From CAG-557 sp045540315 (GTDB taxonomy: Bacteria; Bacillota; Clostridia; Oscillospirales; Acutalibacteraceae): DNA of 23,091 bases. Location of the stretch: NCBI GenBank assembly GCA_045540315.1, contig JAZQHA010000108.1, positions 1-23,091 of the forward strand, given 5' to 3'. The notes below the pieces were generated by a model. That model did not search any database, was not told where the DNA came from, and saw nothing but the letters and a program-made list of their open reading frames with translations. The translations under genes and the position numbers were made by a program. This document shows, piece by piece, positions 12,719 to 21,893 of the stretch; the stretch's first letter is position 1; each line of letters opens with the position of its first letter.

Positions 12719-15217
12719 ATGTCTATTAGAGATGATTTTTTCGCCGCAAAGGCTAAAGGTTCCTTATGGGACGTAGCAGTATCTATAAAGAGAGGTAATC
12801 CACTTCCTTTAGATGCTGATTCTATTTTTGAATCTTATGCTGCATTAGAAGCTTATGCTGCTGATGTTCTAGCATATCCTGGTCAGCTTGTTGCTGTTGT
12901 AAATACTGATTCTACTGGTATTTACTATTTAGATCAAGATTTGGCTATTCAACCTGTTGGAATGATTCCAGTAGGTGATGATAAAACTATTGAAGTTACT
13001 GCCGAAGGTGCTATTAGTTTATTAGGAGCAGCTGGGGCTGCAAATGGCACTTTACCTATGGTTGGTGAAGATGGTAAATTAACTTGGAAGACTTTAGAAG
13101 ATATCGGAGCTGGTGACGGCAATGATAATACTACTTATGCTTTCAATTTTGAAAATGAAAAAATTACTATCACTCCTTCTTTCAATGGAATTCCTCAGGA
13201 AGCAGTTGAATTAGATTTAAGTACTTTTATTACTGCTGATGAATTAGCTACAGAACTTGGTAAATTAGTTGATAATGATACTACTTATTCTGTCGCTGAA
13301 GGTGAGAAAGTATTAAAATTAAATGATACTGTTTTCTCTACTGAGATTAGTTTAAAGCATGAAAATGGTATGATTAGCTTGACTGGAATTAATGGTCAAG
13401 TTATTGCTGAATTCTCTGATGCTGATTTTGTGAAAGATAGTGTCTTAGAGGATGTTGAATATAAAGCCGAATCTCAAGAAATTATTTTCACTTGGAAAAC
13501 TGTTGATGGTGAAACCAAAACTGATGCTGTTAGTGTTGCTGATTTTGTTCAAGTTTATACTGCTGGTAATGGTTTAGAATTAAATTCTAATGAATTCTCT
13601 GTAAAAATTGATGGAGAAAGTGAAAACTTCTTAACTGTTGGTGCTAATGGAGTAAAATTAGCTGGTGTTCAAACCGCTATCGATACTGCAAAGCAAGATG
13701 TTATTAATAATATTGCTGAAAATTATTATAATAAGACTGAAGTTTATACTAAGAACGAAGTTTACACTAAAGGCGAAGCTGATCAAGCTATTGCAGATAA
13801 AATTTCTGAAGTCAATGGTGGAGAATCTGCTGGTGAAGTTCTTGGACAGTTAAATGCTTATAAAAAGACTGTCAATATGGAAGTTTGGGGCGATGAGGCT
13901 GGTGCTGGTGATGAATCTGGCAATAGTCGTATTGATAATCTTGCTTCTAAAGTTGATGCTCTTGAAAAAGTTGGCGCTCAAGCTAATGTAATTGAAGTAG
14001 TGAAAGTTAATGGAACTGCTTTACCAATTGTTGATAAGGCTGTTGATGTAACTGTTCCTACTAAGTTCTCTGATTTAACTGATGATAGTGGTTTTGATGC
14101 TCGTATCACTGCTGCTAAAAATCAAGCTGATAAGGGCGTTAATGATGCTAGTGCGGCTGCTGCTGCTGCTACTACTAATGCAGAAGAAATTGTAAAACAT
14201 GAAACTCGTATTGGTAATTTAGAGACTACTAAGACTGACCATGAAACTCGTATTATTAATTTAGAGAATGCAGATACGCAACATGCTACTGAATATACTA
14301 CTTTAAAGAATATCGTAGATGGTCATACTGAATCTATTGCTAAGAAAGCTGATCAAACTGCTTTAGATGCGGTTTCCGCAAAAACTAATGCAAATGAAAC
14401 AGCTATTAACACTCTAAATAATACTACTATTCCTGGTATTAATGAAGAAGTTGCTAAAAAAGCTAATGCAGTTGATGTTTATACTAAGACTGAAGTTGGT
14501 ACTATTGCCGAAGGTAAGACTTTAGTACAAATGATTGCTGATGCTCAAACTGCAGCTACTTATGATGATACTGAAGTCCGTAATTTAATTACTGCTGAAG
14601 CTAATCGTGCTGATGCCGCTGAAAAAGCTAATAAAGCCTTAATTGATGAAAATGCTGCTGATATTGCTGCTAATGCTTTATTAATTTCTGCTAATGATGC
14701 TGCTATTAAGGCCAATGCTCAAAGTATTACTAATAATGCTAATGAAATTAATCGCATTGATGTTGCTTTAAAAGCTGCTATTGAAAATGATGGTGAAGGT
14801 TTAGATTCTATTAAAGAGTTAGCAGTTTGGATTGAAGAACATGGTACAGATGCCGCTGAAATGGCTCAATCCATTGAAGCTAATAAAGCTGCCATTGAAG
14901 CAATTAATGATGCTGAAAATGGTATTTTGGCTCAAGTAAATGCTCTTGCTAATGGAGCTGTTAAAGATAATACTGAGGCTATTGAAGCTATTAATAATAC
15001 TGAAAATGGTATTTTGGCTCAAGCTAAAGCTCATACTAATGCTCAAATTGCAGCTATTCCAGTAGCAACTGCGGAAGTATTAGGTTTAGTAAAATATGAT
15101 GATGTTTCCATTAAGATGAATGAATTTAATCAACTATATGTTGCTAAAGTATCTACTGATATTTTAGAACAAGGCGAATAGGTTCTAGTCTTAAATGGTG
15201 GTTCTGCTACTGTTTAA
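12719..15217 (+). CDS. Long tail-fibre protein, TAG read as Gln near the C-terminus (832 aa)
   Basis: Long fibre protein. It has an N-terminal attachment region (about 1-110), then beta-rich repeats (110-400), then extended coiled-coil-like repeats rich in Ala, Asn, Thr and Glu (about 440-790). Near 740-790 lies a D-S-I-K-E-L-A-V-W-I-E-E-H-G segment widespread in phage fibres and repeated in the next gene. The frame reaches TAG at 15179-15181 (codon 821) and continues for 11 residues (V-L-V-L-N-G-G-S-A-T-V) to TAA at 15217. This tail matches the end of the next gene (V-F-V-F-N-C-G-S-A-S-T), so it is coding and TAG is sense. A terminator-like hairpin follows. Virion component, probably a trimeric fibre shaft. 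Confidence 0.85.
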
Positions 15218-15225
15218 TATTATAA

Positions 15226-15257
15226 AAAATAGGCTCTAAATTTTTAGAGCCTATTTT
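15226..15257 (+). terminator. Intrinsic terminator inside the late cassette
   Basis: A 13-bp perfect stem (15226-15238 with 15245-15257) with a six-base loop lies nine bases after the TAA at 15217. A-rich and T-rich arm ends could let it work on both strands. No clear promoter lies between it and the next gene, so read-through or antitermination seems needed. Confidence 0.75.
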
Positions 15258-15286
15258 ATAAATGAAATATAAAAGGAGAAACAAAA

Positions 15287-16702
15287 ATGGCTATTGAGAA
15301 AATACTAAATACTCGTATTCAATTGAAATATGATAGTTTTGCCAATTGGAGTTCTAAGAATCCTGTTTTAAAAGCTGGCGAAGTTGCCATTGCTTATTTG
15401 ACTACTGCTGGAGCAATGAGTCCTTCTGAGACTGATACTCAGCATCCCGTATTGTTTAAAGTTGGTCCTGGTAATTTCAATAATTTACCTTGGGTAAGTG
15501 CGTTAGCTGCTGATGTCCATGGCTGGGCTAAGAAAAGTGAAGCTGATTTTAAGGCTTGGGTTAAAGGCTTAATCGAAGTTTCTGATATTAATGCTTATAG
15601 CAAAGAAGAAGTTAATAATTTATTATCTACTAATTCTACTAACGACTAGGCTCATGCGGATAACGTTGCCGCTACTGCCAAGAGTGAAGCAATTGCCGCA
15701 GCTGCTAGCGATGCTCAATCTAAGGTTGATGCTTTAAAGAATGGTGAAGTTAAGGCTAATACTGATGCTATTGCTGCAATTAAAGACCACGATTCTGTGG
15801 ATAGTTTCACTGATGTAATGACTGAAATGGCTAAGTATCAATTAGCTGGTGATTATGCCACCAAGGCTGAGGCTAAGGGTTATGCTGATGCTAAAGATAA
15901 TGCTATTGCTGAAGCTAAGAAAGCTGGTACTGATGCTGCTGCTGCTTTAGAAGAATATAAAACTTCTAATAATGCTGCAGTTGCTCTAAAAGCTTCTAAC
16001 GCTGACTTAGAAGCTGAAGTCGCTCGTGCTAAAGCTGCTGAGAAAGCAAATAGTGATGCTATTGCTCTATTAGTTGATAGCACTGAAGATGGTACTAAGT
16101 TAAATTCTATTAAGGAATTAGCAACTTGGATTGAAGATCATGGCGGAGATGCCGCTGAAATGGCAGAGGCAATTAATAAAAATAAAACTGACATTGCCGC
16201 AGAAGTAAAACGTGCTGGCGATGAAGAAGCTCGTTTGGCTGGTTTAATTGCTGATAATGCTGATGCAATTGCTGCTTTGAATGCTGAAGATGGTAAGGTT
16301 GCCAATGCTGAGCGTGCTGATGAAGCTTCTAGTTTAGATGAAGAAGGTATTGCTCAGGTAAAAGGTATTAAAGTTGACAATGCAGGTCATGCTGATAGCG
16401 CAGATAATGCTACTAATGCTGAAAAGGCTGCTGATGCTGATAAGCTGGGTGGAGTAGCTGCTGCTGATTATGCAACTAAAACTTATGTTGATCAGGCTGA
16501 ATCTGATGCTAATACTTATGCTGATAGTTTGGCTGTAAATTATGCTACTGCCGCACAGGGTGTTAAGGCTGATAGCGCATTACAAGAGATTACTACTACT
16601 GCTAATGGCGGTTTAAAGGTAACTAATAAAAATCATATCGATATCGATCCTGATGTCGTATTTGTATTCAACTGTGGTTCTGCTAGTACTCTAGTTGATT
16701 AA
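15287..16702 (+). CDS. Tail-fibre protein with one in-frame TAG as Gln (471 aa)
   Basis: Under the standard code this would look like two broken pieces. TAG at 15647-15649 (codon 121) is followed by an open frame in the same phase to TAA at 16700-16702, and the protein continues smoothly (S-T-N-D-Q-A-H-A-D-N-V-A-A-T). The N-terminal 75 residues are a diverged fibre-base module (I-Q-L-K-Y-D-S-F-A-N-W, L-K-A-G-E-V-A-I-A-Y). Then come Ala/Lys/Asp-rich coiled-coil repeats including S-I-K-E-L-A-T-W-I-E-D-H-G. The end F-V-F-N-C-G-S-A-S-T resembles that of the previous gene. AAAAGGAG precedes the ATG. Likely a fibre subunit paralogous to the preceding one, with a shorter shaft. Confidence 0.87.
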
Positions 16703-16876
16703 TTAATTTAAAAGGTGAGGTCTGGAAAGATGACCTCTCCTATTCTCCAAAAATTTGGAATCGATAATTTTAAAGGGGAAATTTATAATATAATAGCTTA
16801 TATTATACCCTTTTTTAACCCGATTTCCAGTCATTGGAGATCGGGTTATTTTTTCGTTTTTCAAGGAGGAAAAAGA
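16703..16876 (+). other. Structured intergenic region with three hairpins
   Basis: Between two fibre genes: a weak hairpin GAGGTC/GACCTC (16717-16737); a hairpin with a 10-bp perfect stem TATAATATAA/TTATATTATA (16784-16793 with 16798-16807), extended by AAAGGG/CCCTTT across a six-base bulge (16772-16813); and the terminator at 16817-16860. No gene, tRNA or known riboswitch was recognised here. A TATAAT lies inside the second hairpin but lacks a -35 box. Confidence 0.55.
16817..16860 (+). terminator. Strong intrinsic terminator upstream of the 16877 gene
   Basis: A 13-bp stem with one G-T pair (16817-16829 with 16835-16847), a five-base loop, then a T-rich tract to about 16860. It stands only 17 bases before the next start codon with no promoter between, so the following gene depends on read-through, antitermination or an unrecognised promoter. 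Confidence 0.85.
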
Positions 16877-17182
16877 ATGGCTACTGAAAAAGAAATTCTA
16901 AGTAGAGTTATCAATAAACATGATATTGAAGCCAATTGGAATAAAGCAGTTAATTTTATTCCTAAAAAAGGTGAATTTATTCTTTATGATATTGATGAAA
17001 ATTTTAATTATGAAAGAATTAAAGTCGGTGATGGAATTACTCCAGTAATTAATTTACCTTTTTATTTAGCTTCTGAAATCGATTCAATTTAGGAAAAATT
17101 AAGAGTTCTTGATGAAATGCTGGATGTTGAAGTTGATACTAATTTGAATATCTTAGTATTCACTAGACCTTTATCTATATAA
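16877..17182 (+). CDS. Small fibre-base module protein with in-frame TAG (101 aa)
   Basis: The ATG at 16877 follows AAGGAGG. The product begins with a diverged Mtd-N-like module: I-N-K-H-D-I-E-A-N-W, then F-I-P-K-K-G-E-F-I-L-Y-D, then I-K-V-G-D-G-I-T-P-V-I-N-L-P. TAG at 17090-17092 is codon 72, and the open frame continues 29 residues to TAA at 17182 (E-K-L-R-V-L-D-E-M-L-D-V-E at its start, N-I-L-V-F-T-R-P at its end). Reading TAG as Gln gives a helix followed by a short beta end, comparable to other fibre proteins here. Probably a short structural connector. An ATG at 16715 in the same frame is rejected because it would run through the terminator. Confidence 0.82.
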
Positions 17183-17204
17183 CATATAAAAGGAGAATAT
17201 AAAT

Positions 17205-18671
17205 ATGCCTCATAATACAAATATAATTAGTAAAGTTCGTTTACCAGGTAGCGATACTGTTTATGAAATTCATGATGAATATGCCGTACATAGTGCTGAA
17301 GAACTTGGTATTGGCTCTGTTTTATCTTTTAAAGGTGTAGTTGCTAATGAGTCTGGACTTCCTACTACTGGCAATCGCGCAGGCGACGTATATCATGTAA
17401 CTGCCGATGATTGTGAATATGTTTGGGTTGTAAATGATGATTCTAGCTGGTGGGAAAAGCTAGGTAATATTCATGATGCTGCTAGTTCTACTCACGTTCA
17501 TGCTGTTACTGTATCTGGTAAAAATGCAGCTTCTGCAGTTACTGGTAGTGTAAGTATTCCTACAGTAACTCCTACCACTGAGACTGTCTCTGGTACTGCT
17601 GCTGCTCAAACTATTACTAAAACTACTGATAATGTTCTTGGTGAAGGTACTGTATTTACCACTGCTGTTTCCGGTTCTGGTTTAGGTACTGTCTCTAAGG
17701 TTGGCTTAAAAGCTACTTCTTCTGCTAGTGGCGCAGCTGTTGGTGCTAATGGTACTGCTAATGCAATTACTTCTATCACTCCTGCTACTGGAGACTTTAT
17801 AACTGAAATTACTCCATCTACTGTTGATGTTATTAATAGTGTTACTGCTGGTACTGCTAAAGCTATTACTGGTTTAGGCACTCCTACTACTGCTGCTGCT
17901 ATTACTGCTTTAAATACTACTACTATTAAGAATCCTACTGTTACTGCTGTTTCCATTCCTAATGTTACTGGCAATACTAGCGTAACTGCTTCTAAAGTTG
18001 CTACTGCTGGTAGTAAAACTAATGGTACTGCTGCTTCTTGGTCTGCTTCTGTTTCTGATGGAGTTTTAAGTTTCTCTTGGACTACTAATACTCCTACCGC
18101 AGTTACTTTACCTACTTTCAGCAATGTTACTGCCACTAACACTACTTTAGGTGACGCTTTAAGTGCTTCTAATGTTACTACTTCTAATGTGACTGTTGCT
18201 ACTGGTTCTAAAACTACAGCAAATGCTATTACTGGTTTCGGTACTCATACTACTGCTAATTTTGTTAATAGTGTTGAAACTACCACTGATACTGTTGTAG
18301 ATGATGTTTCTGCTGCTACTAGTGCGGCTGTCACTGGCTTAGGAACTCCTACAACTAAGACTGTATTAACTGGTGTAAAAATGACTGCTCAACCTACTAT
18401 CACAACTACTTTATCTTCTGCCACTGCTGGTACTGGTAATGTTGATGTTGTTAGTGGCGTTGCCGCAGGTACTTTATCTGCAACTACTACTGCTGGTACT
18501 GAAGATGTTGTCGCAGCAATGACTGGTGCTACTGCTGCTGCTTCTAATGTATCTCTAGCAAAGAAAGTTGTTACTGGTGTTGCCGTTGGTTCTACTACTG
18601 CTTCTGTTTCTGGTACTGCTGCTGCTCAGACTTGGACTCAGAGTACTGGTTCTACAGGCACTCCTCAATAA
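17205..18671 (+). CDS. Thr/Ala/Val-rich repeat adhesin (488 aa)
   Basis: The N-terminal 90 residues are a module seen in many phage tail proteins (S-F-K-G-V-V-A-N-E-S-G-L-P-T-T-G, then G-D-V-Y-H-V-T-A-D, then E-Y-V-W-V-V). From about residue 100 to the end the protein is a low-complexity array of short beta repeats made mostly of Thr, Ala, Val, Ser and Gly, with recurring units such as A-I-T-G-L-G-T-P-T-T and V-S-G-T-A-A-A-Q-T. This suggests a beta-helix or beta-solenoid surface adhesin. There is no TAG codon. The stop is TAA. Probably displayed on the virion tail for binding gut or cell-surface glycans; binding partners are unknown. A hairpin follows the stop. The repeats could recombine and vary in number. 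Confidence 0.8.
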   Translation: MPHNTNIISKVRLPGSDTVYEIHDEYAVHSAEELGIGSVLSFKGVVANESGLPTTGNRAGDVYHVTADDCEYVWVVNDDSSWWEKLGNIHDAASSTHVHAVTVSGKNAASAVTGSVSIPTVTPTTETVSGTAAAQTITKTTDNVLGEGTVFTTAVSGSGLGTVSKVGLKATSSASGAAVGANGTANAITSITPATGDFITEITPSTVDVINSVTAGTAKAITGLGTPTTAAAITALNTTTIKNPTVTAVSIPNVTGNTSVTASKVATAGSKTNGTAASWSASVSDGVLSFSWTTNTPTAVTLPTFSNVTATNTTLGDALSASNVTTSNVTVATGSKTTANAITGFGTHTTANFVNSVETTTDTVVDDVSAATSAAVTGLGTPTTKTVLTGVKMTAQPTITTTLSSATAGTGNVDVVSGVAAGTLSATTTAGTEDVVAAMTGATAAASNVSLAKKVVTGVAVGSTTASVSGTAAAQTWTQSTGSTGTPQ

Positions 18672-18680
18672 TAAAAATAA

Positions 18681-18712
18681 ATTTGGTGGATAGATAAAAC
18701 TATCCACCAAAT
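18681..18712 (+). other. Intergenic hairpin before the 18735 gene
   Basis: A 13-bp perfect stem (18681-18693 with 18700-18712) has a six-base loop. On the plus strand there is no T-tract after it, so it may be an RNA-stabilising or processing structure. On the minus strand the following bases are T-rich, so it could stop antisense transcription. Confidence 0.6.
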
Positions 18713-18734
18713 ATACTATAAAGGAGGAAAAATA

Positions 18735-19946
18735 ATGGCATCAATTCATTCAATTAATATTGGTGGAACTCAATATGACGTAAAATCTACACATTATGCT
18801 ACTTGCGCAACTGCTGCGGCAACTATCGCAAAAGTGGCAACAGTATAGAATGGTACATTTACGCTTGATGCTGGTGTTAAAGTTTCTGTTAAATTTACAA
18901 ATGCTAATTCTGTAGATTCTCCAACTTTAAATATTAACTCCACTGGAGCTAAAACCATTAAATGGAGAAATAATAATTTAACTGAATCACAATATTGGAC
19001 TACTGATCAAATTATTGATTTTGTATATGATGGAACTTATTGGGTAATGACAAGCGCTGCAAATACTCCATCTACTGAAGATTTCTTCAAGAGAACGGGT
19101 GACTGGATGACTGGTCCTTTGGGACTAACTTTAGATATCGGCTATGGTTAGACTTTACCATCAGATAGTTTAGAAGGTCAAGTATTCTTTATGGAAGATG
19201 CTACTCCAAGTTTCCCCTTAGGTGGAAACACTGGTCAAATTTTAATTAAAACGTCTACTGCTGATGGCGATTGTACTTGGCAAGATCCTTCTGCGTTAGG
19301 ATATTATTTACCATTAACTGGTGGTACTGTAAGTGGAGCTATTACTGCTACTCAATTTAATGGTCCTTTAAATGGTAATGCCGCTACAGCAACATCAGCT
19401 ACAAATGCAACTAATATTTATTCTTCTGCTAGTACATCAAAAGCATATATTTTAGGAACTACCACTGCTTCAAGTGCTAATCATTCTACTGTATATAATG
19501 CTTCTGTATATACTTCAGGTAGTGTATTATATGGAGCTGCTTGGAATGACTATGCTGAATATCGTATTTGTAATGATAAATTTAAAGCTGGACAGGTCGT
19601 TTGTGAAAATGGTGATGATACTTTAAGTATTGCGACTAAACGTTTACAACCAGGAGCAAATATTATATCTGATACTTTTGGTTTTGCTATCGGTGAAACT
19701 GATGAGGCAAAATGCCCAATTGCAGTTTCTGGTCGTGTACTTGCTTATACTTATGAACCAAGAGAAGAATTTAAAGCTGGTGATGCAGTCTGTGCTGGAC
19801 CCAATGGTACTGTATCTAAAATGACTCGCGAAGAAATTCGTGAATATCCAGAACGTATTATTGGTACTGTTTCTGCGATTCCTAATTACGATATTTGGGG
19901 TACAGGAAAAGTTAAAGTTGATAACCGTATTTGGATTAAAATTTAA
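18735..19946 (+). CDS. Tail-fibre protein with C-terminal head domain, two in-frame TAGs (403 aa)
   Basis: The frame from ATG 18735 (AAGGAGG upstream) to TAA 19946 contains TAG at 18846-18848 (codon 38) and 19149-19151 (codon 139). The protein is continuous across both. The N-terminal domain (V-S-V-K-F-T-N-A-N-S, then L-N-I-N-S-T-G-A-K) is common in phage tail proteins. A middle linker has Y-Y-L-P-L-T-G-G-T-V-S-G-A-I, the fibre repeat that precedes knob domains. The C-terminal 130 residues begin with A-W-N-D-Y-A-E-Y-R, resembling the D-Y-A-E-Y start of phage appendage domains that can self-cleave (Peptidase G2 type). No catalytic residue is claimed. It is the last gene of the plus-strand cassette. 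Probably a receptor-binding fibre tip or its assembly domain. Confidence 0.85.
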
Positions 19947-20011
19947 TATAAATAAAAAAAAATGGAGAGACTTAATTAAAAAAGTCTCTCCATTTTTTTT
20001 ATTTATATTAA
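19943..20011. terminator. Bidirectional terminator between convergent operons
   Basis: An almost perfect 29-bp inverted repeat with one extra A in the left arm: TTAATATAAAT, A-run, ATGGAGAGACT against its complement. A-runs and T-runs flank the core stem, so it works on both strands. It contains the stop codon of the plus-strand fibre gene and lies six bases from the stop of the minus-strand gene. Confidence 0.92.
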
Positions 20012-20016
20012 ATCTT

Positions 20017-20304
20017 TTATGTTATATTATCACTTGCACGAGATATACCAGGAATTGCTAAACCAGCAATAGCTATTTCAATTTTAGTATAAATATAAGG
20101 TTTTAGTTTTAAATAGCTACCATCTGCTTGTCTAATAAAAGCAGTATAACCAGTATAGATACCATTATTATCAGAAAAATATGGTTTATATCTTATATAA
20201 TGTAATTTTGAATATGCTGAATCATCTTCAATAAAATAGTTACCATTATTATCAATATAATAATTACCATTACTATCAATATAATATTTTACGAGTCCAG
20301 CCAT
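20017..20304 (-). CDS. Hypothetical repeat-containing tail-region protein (95 aa)
   Basis: The N-terminus has a short tandem repeat Y-Y-I-D-S-N-G-N, Y-Y-I-D-N-N-G-N, Y-F-I-E-D-D (residues 7-28). Then comes a Tyr-rich region with Y-K-P-Y and P-Y-I-Y, and a hydrophobic C-terminal stretch (about 78-88, I-A-I-A-G-L-A-I-P-G-I). Not assigned to a family. The ATG follows AAGGAG, which overlaps the end of the upstream gene. It is the last gene of the minus-strand collar operon and ends at the shared terminator. Position suggests a small virion or fibre accessory protein. The repeat codons are similar enough that slippage could change repeat number. Confidence 0.75.
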   Translation of the reverse strand: MAGLVKYYIDSNGNYYIDNNGNYFIEDDSAYSKLHYIRYKPYFSDNNGIYTGYTAFIRQADGSYLKLKPYIYTKIEIAIAGLAIPGISRASDNIT

Positions 20305-20309
20305 TTAAA

Positions 20310-20720
20310 TCACTCCTTGTTAATCAAAGAATTAATAATAGCTTTCAATTCAGCAATTTCATTTTCTAAAACAGAAATTCTATCTTTTTCTTGCTCCTCT
20401 TGAATTGCGGTTTTTTCAGTATTATGACGTAAACTTTCCATTAAATCTGGGTCTAATAAATCACTTTCTTCAAAAGCGGTTAAACGAAGAACAGTTTCAT
20501 ATTCATCATAAGCTGCTTGATATTCTTGACCAGGTACGTCAATTACCCATTTTACATCTTTGCCGCCATTAGGATATTCAGCAATAGTTTCATAATGTCC
20601 TTCTTCTTTTACAAAAGGAACTTCATCATAATGGGCAGAAATAATTGTATCTTCAATTAAATAATGAGTATTTCTATCATATTCAAAAATCTCATTATCA
20701 AACATATCTAAAATTCTCAT
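20310..20720 (-). CDS. Conserved phage tail-region protein with C-terminal coiled coil (136 aa)
   Basis: The sequence has the look of a small protein often found beside tail-fibre genes in Firmicutes prophages: an early Y-L-I-E-D-T region, H-Y-E-T-I-A-E-Y-P-N-G-G-K-D-V-K in the middle, V-I-D-V-P-G-Q-E-Y-Q-A-A-Y-D-E-Y-E after it, and a C-terminal heptad-type coiled coil (D-R-I-S-V-L-E-N-E-I-A-E-L-K). Its role is not known; a fibre chaperone or minor tail protein is plausible. The stop is TGA, a second clear case of TGA as stop. The ATG follows a strong AGGAGG-like site. It lies between a collar paralogue and the small repeat protein. Confidence 0.8.
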   Translation of the reverse strand: MRILDMFDNEIFEYDRNTHYLIEDTIISAHYDEVPFVKEEGHYETIAEYPNGGKDVKWVIDVPGQEYQAAYDEYETVLRLTAFEESDLLDPDLMESLRHNTEKTAIQEEQEKDRISVLENEIAELKAIINSLINKE

Positions 20721-20744
20721 TTATTTTTTCCTCCTTTATATCAA

Positions 20745-21242
20745 TTAAGCAATACGCTTCCACATATAAGCTACTAAATATGGGGGCATATTATTGTGAG
20801 GCTAGTTACCTCCTGTTGCTAGAACAGACATAATTGTACTTTGACCATTTGAAATTAATGCTGTCCATGCACCGCTATCATTGACGCCAGCATAACCTTT
20901 AGAAGAATGAGTATGACTTGGCATCTCTGCAACTGTTAATGTATGAGTAGCTTCACCACCAGTTGTCCCAGCAATATAAGAATTACCAGCTGCTAAAATA
21001 AATCTATCTTTAATCTATTCCCAAGTTCCACCAAACTAATTAGCGGGACTAATATCATTAACACTCATATAAATAGATCCAACAGGATAAACAGCTTCGA
21101 CAATAGCATTTGGAGCAAAATCTGCTGCTTCAATAGTACCATCTGGTTGATAGCCTTCTAATATAGCATCTTGAATATCATTTAAATTATCAGCAGTAAT
21201 AATAGTTTCATTATCTTTATAATTAATCTTACTAAAAGACAT
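20745..21242 (-). CDS. Tail collar/fibre protein, three TAG codons as Gln (165 aa)
   Basis: Reads to TAA at 20745 with TAG at codons 69 (21036-21038), 76 (21015-21017) and 147 (20802-20804). Domains: N-terminal S-K-I-N-Y-K-D-N-E-T-I-I-T-A, L-N-D-I-Q-D-A-I-L helix; Y-P-V-G-S-I-Y-M-S-V; then F-G-G-T-W-E-[TAG]-I-K-D-R-F, where phage relatives usually have Gln; G-G-E-A-T-H-T-L-T-V-A-E-M-P-S-H-T-H; and G-G-N-[TAG]-P-H-N-N-M-P-P-Y before the final M-W-K-R. The His-rich S-H-T-H is typical of collar or short-fibre receptor-binding domains that trimerise. It is a paralogue of three other genes here. Codon 24 is CAA (21171-21173), where two paralogues have TAG. Confidence 0.9.
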
Positions 21243-21257
21243 ATAAATCTCCTTCCA

Positions 21258-21770
21258 TTATTCAATTCTTTGCCAAATACATACAACAAAGTAAGGAGGC
21301 ATATTGTTATGAGCTTCATTGCCGCCTGCGTAAGAAGTTTCAATAGCTCCCCAATCACTTACCTATACTTCCCATTGATAATCAGTTTCTACTTCATTAG
21401 TAGATACCTTAACTTCACTTTGAATAGGATTTCTATTCATATGTTGATGTAATGGCATTTGATTTATATTTAAATAGACTTGCTCTTCGCCACCTTTATC
21501 GCCGGCCGCAAATCTATCTCCTGAACCTAATAAAAATCTATTTTCAATCTATATCCAAGTTCCACCAAATAAAGCTGCAGGACTAACTCCCTCTAAGGTG
21601 GTCATATAGATACTTCCAACAGGATAGATATTGTCATAGGTCAATTTAATTTCTGGTTCTTCTTCCTCAATTACTGGTTCAGTAATTGTAGTTTCTTCTT
21701 CAATAGAAGAATCAATAATAAATTCTTCCTCTAAAATTTCAGTATCAATTGTATTAGACAATATAATCAA
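21258..21770 (-). CDS. Tail collar/fibre paralogue with acidic N-terminus, two TAG codons (170 aa)
   Basis: First gene of the minus-strand collar operon. It lacks the K-I-N-Y helix of its paralogues; instead residues 9-44 are an acidic Glu/Ile/Thr-rich linker. It then joins the common part: Y-P-V-G-S-I-Y-M-T, F-G-G-T-W-I-[TAG]-I-E-N-R-F, a modified middle (I-N-Q-M-P-L-H-Q-H) and N-E-A-H-N-N-M-P-P-Y before I-W-Q-R. TAG codons are 74 (21549-21551) and 136 (21363-21365); the end is TAA at 21258. The ribosome site AAAGGAG lies 9-15 bases before the ATG, and the candidate late promoter is at 21805-21821. Likely a virion receptor-binding collar subunit with a different attachment region from its paralogues. 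Confidence 0.87.
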
Positions 21771-21804
21771 CTCCTTTAAAAAATATAAGAAAGCTTATTT
21801 TTTA

Positions 21805-21821
21805 ATTATAAAATCTTGGCC
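21805..21821 (-). promoter_or_regulatory. Candidate late promoter, copy B
   Basis: Minus-strand GGCCAAGATTTTATAAT, 16 of 17 bases equal to the motif at 10573-10589. It follows a T-tract that is also the U-tract of the hairpin at 21838-21879. It starts the collar operon that runs to 20017. Confidence 0.6.
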
Positions 21822-21837
21822 GAAAGAAAAAAAAAAC

Positions 21838-21879
21838 CTTCAAGATGTTTCATTTAAAAATGAATGAAACATCTTGAAG
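21838..21879 (-). terminator. Minus-strand terminator in the divergent gap
   Basis: A 17-bp perfect stem (21838-21854 with 21863-21879) with an eight-base loop. Only on the minus strand is it followed by a long T-run (21827-21836 as T). No minus-strand gene lies directly upstream, so it would end transcription from the 22436 gene after passing antisense through the 21894-22439 gene. It also places a hairpin just before that gene's ribosome site. Confidence 0.8.
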
Positions 21880-21893
21880 AAAGGAATGATTTT

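Noticed and set aside
15287..16702. Two broken gene pieces (pseudogene) split by TAG
   Set aside because: The frame is preserved on both sides of the TAG, and many other genes here show the same pattern with homologous Gln positions, so this is recoding and not decay.
16715..16876. N-terminal extension of the 16877 gene from an ATG-like start at 16715
   Set aside because: It would translate through the hairpins and terminator at 16772-16860. The ATG at 16877 has a strong AAGGAGG and starts the recognisable module.
17606..18142. Minus-strand frame of 178 codons within the repeat adhesin
   Set aside because: It only mirrors the Thr/Ala/Val repeat codons of the plus-strand gene. It has no ribosome site and lies wholly inside a supported gene.
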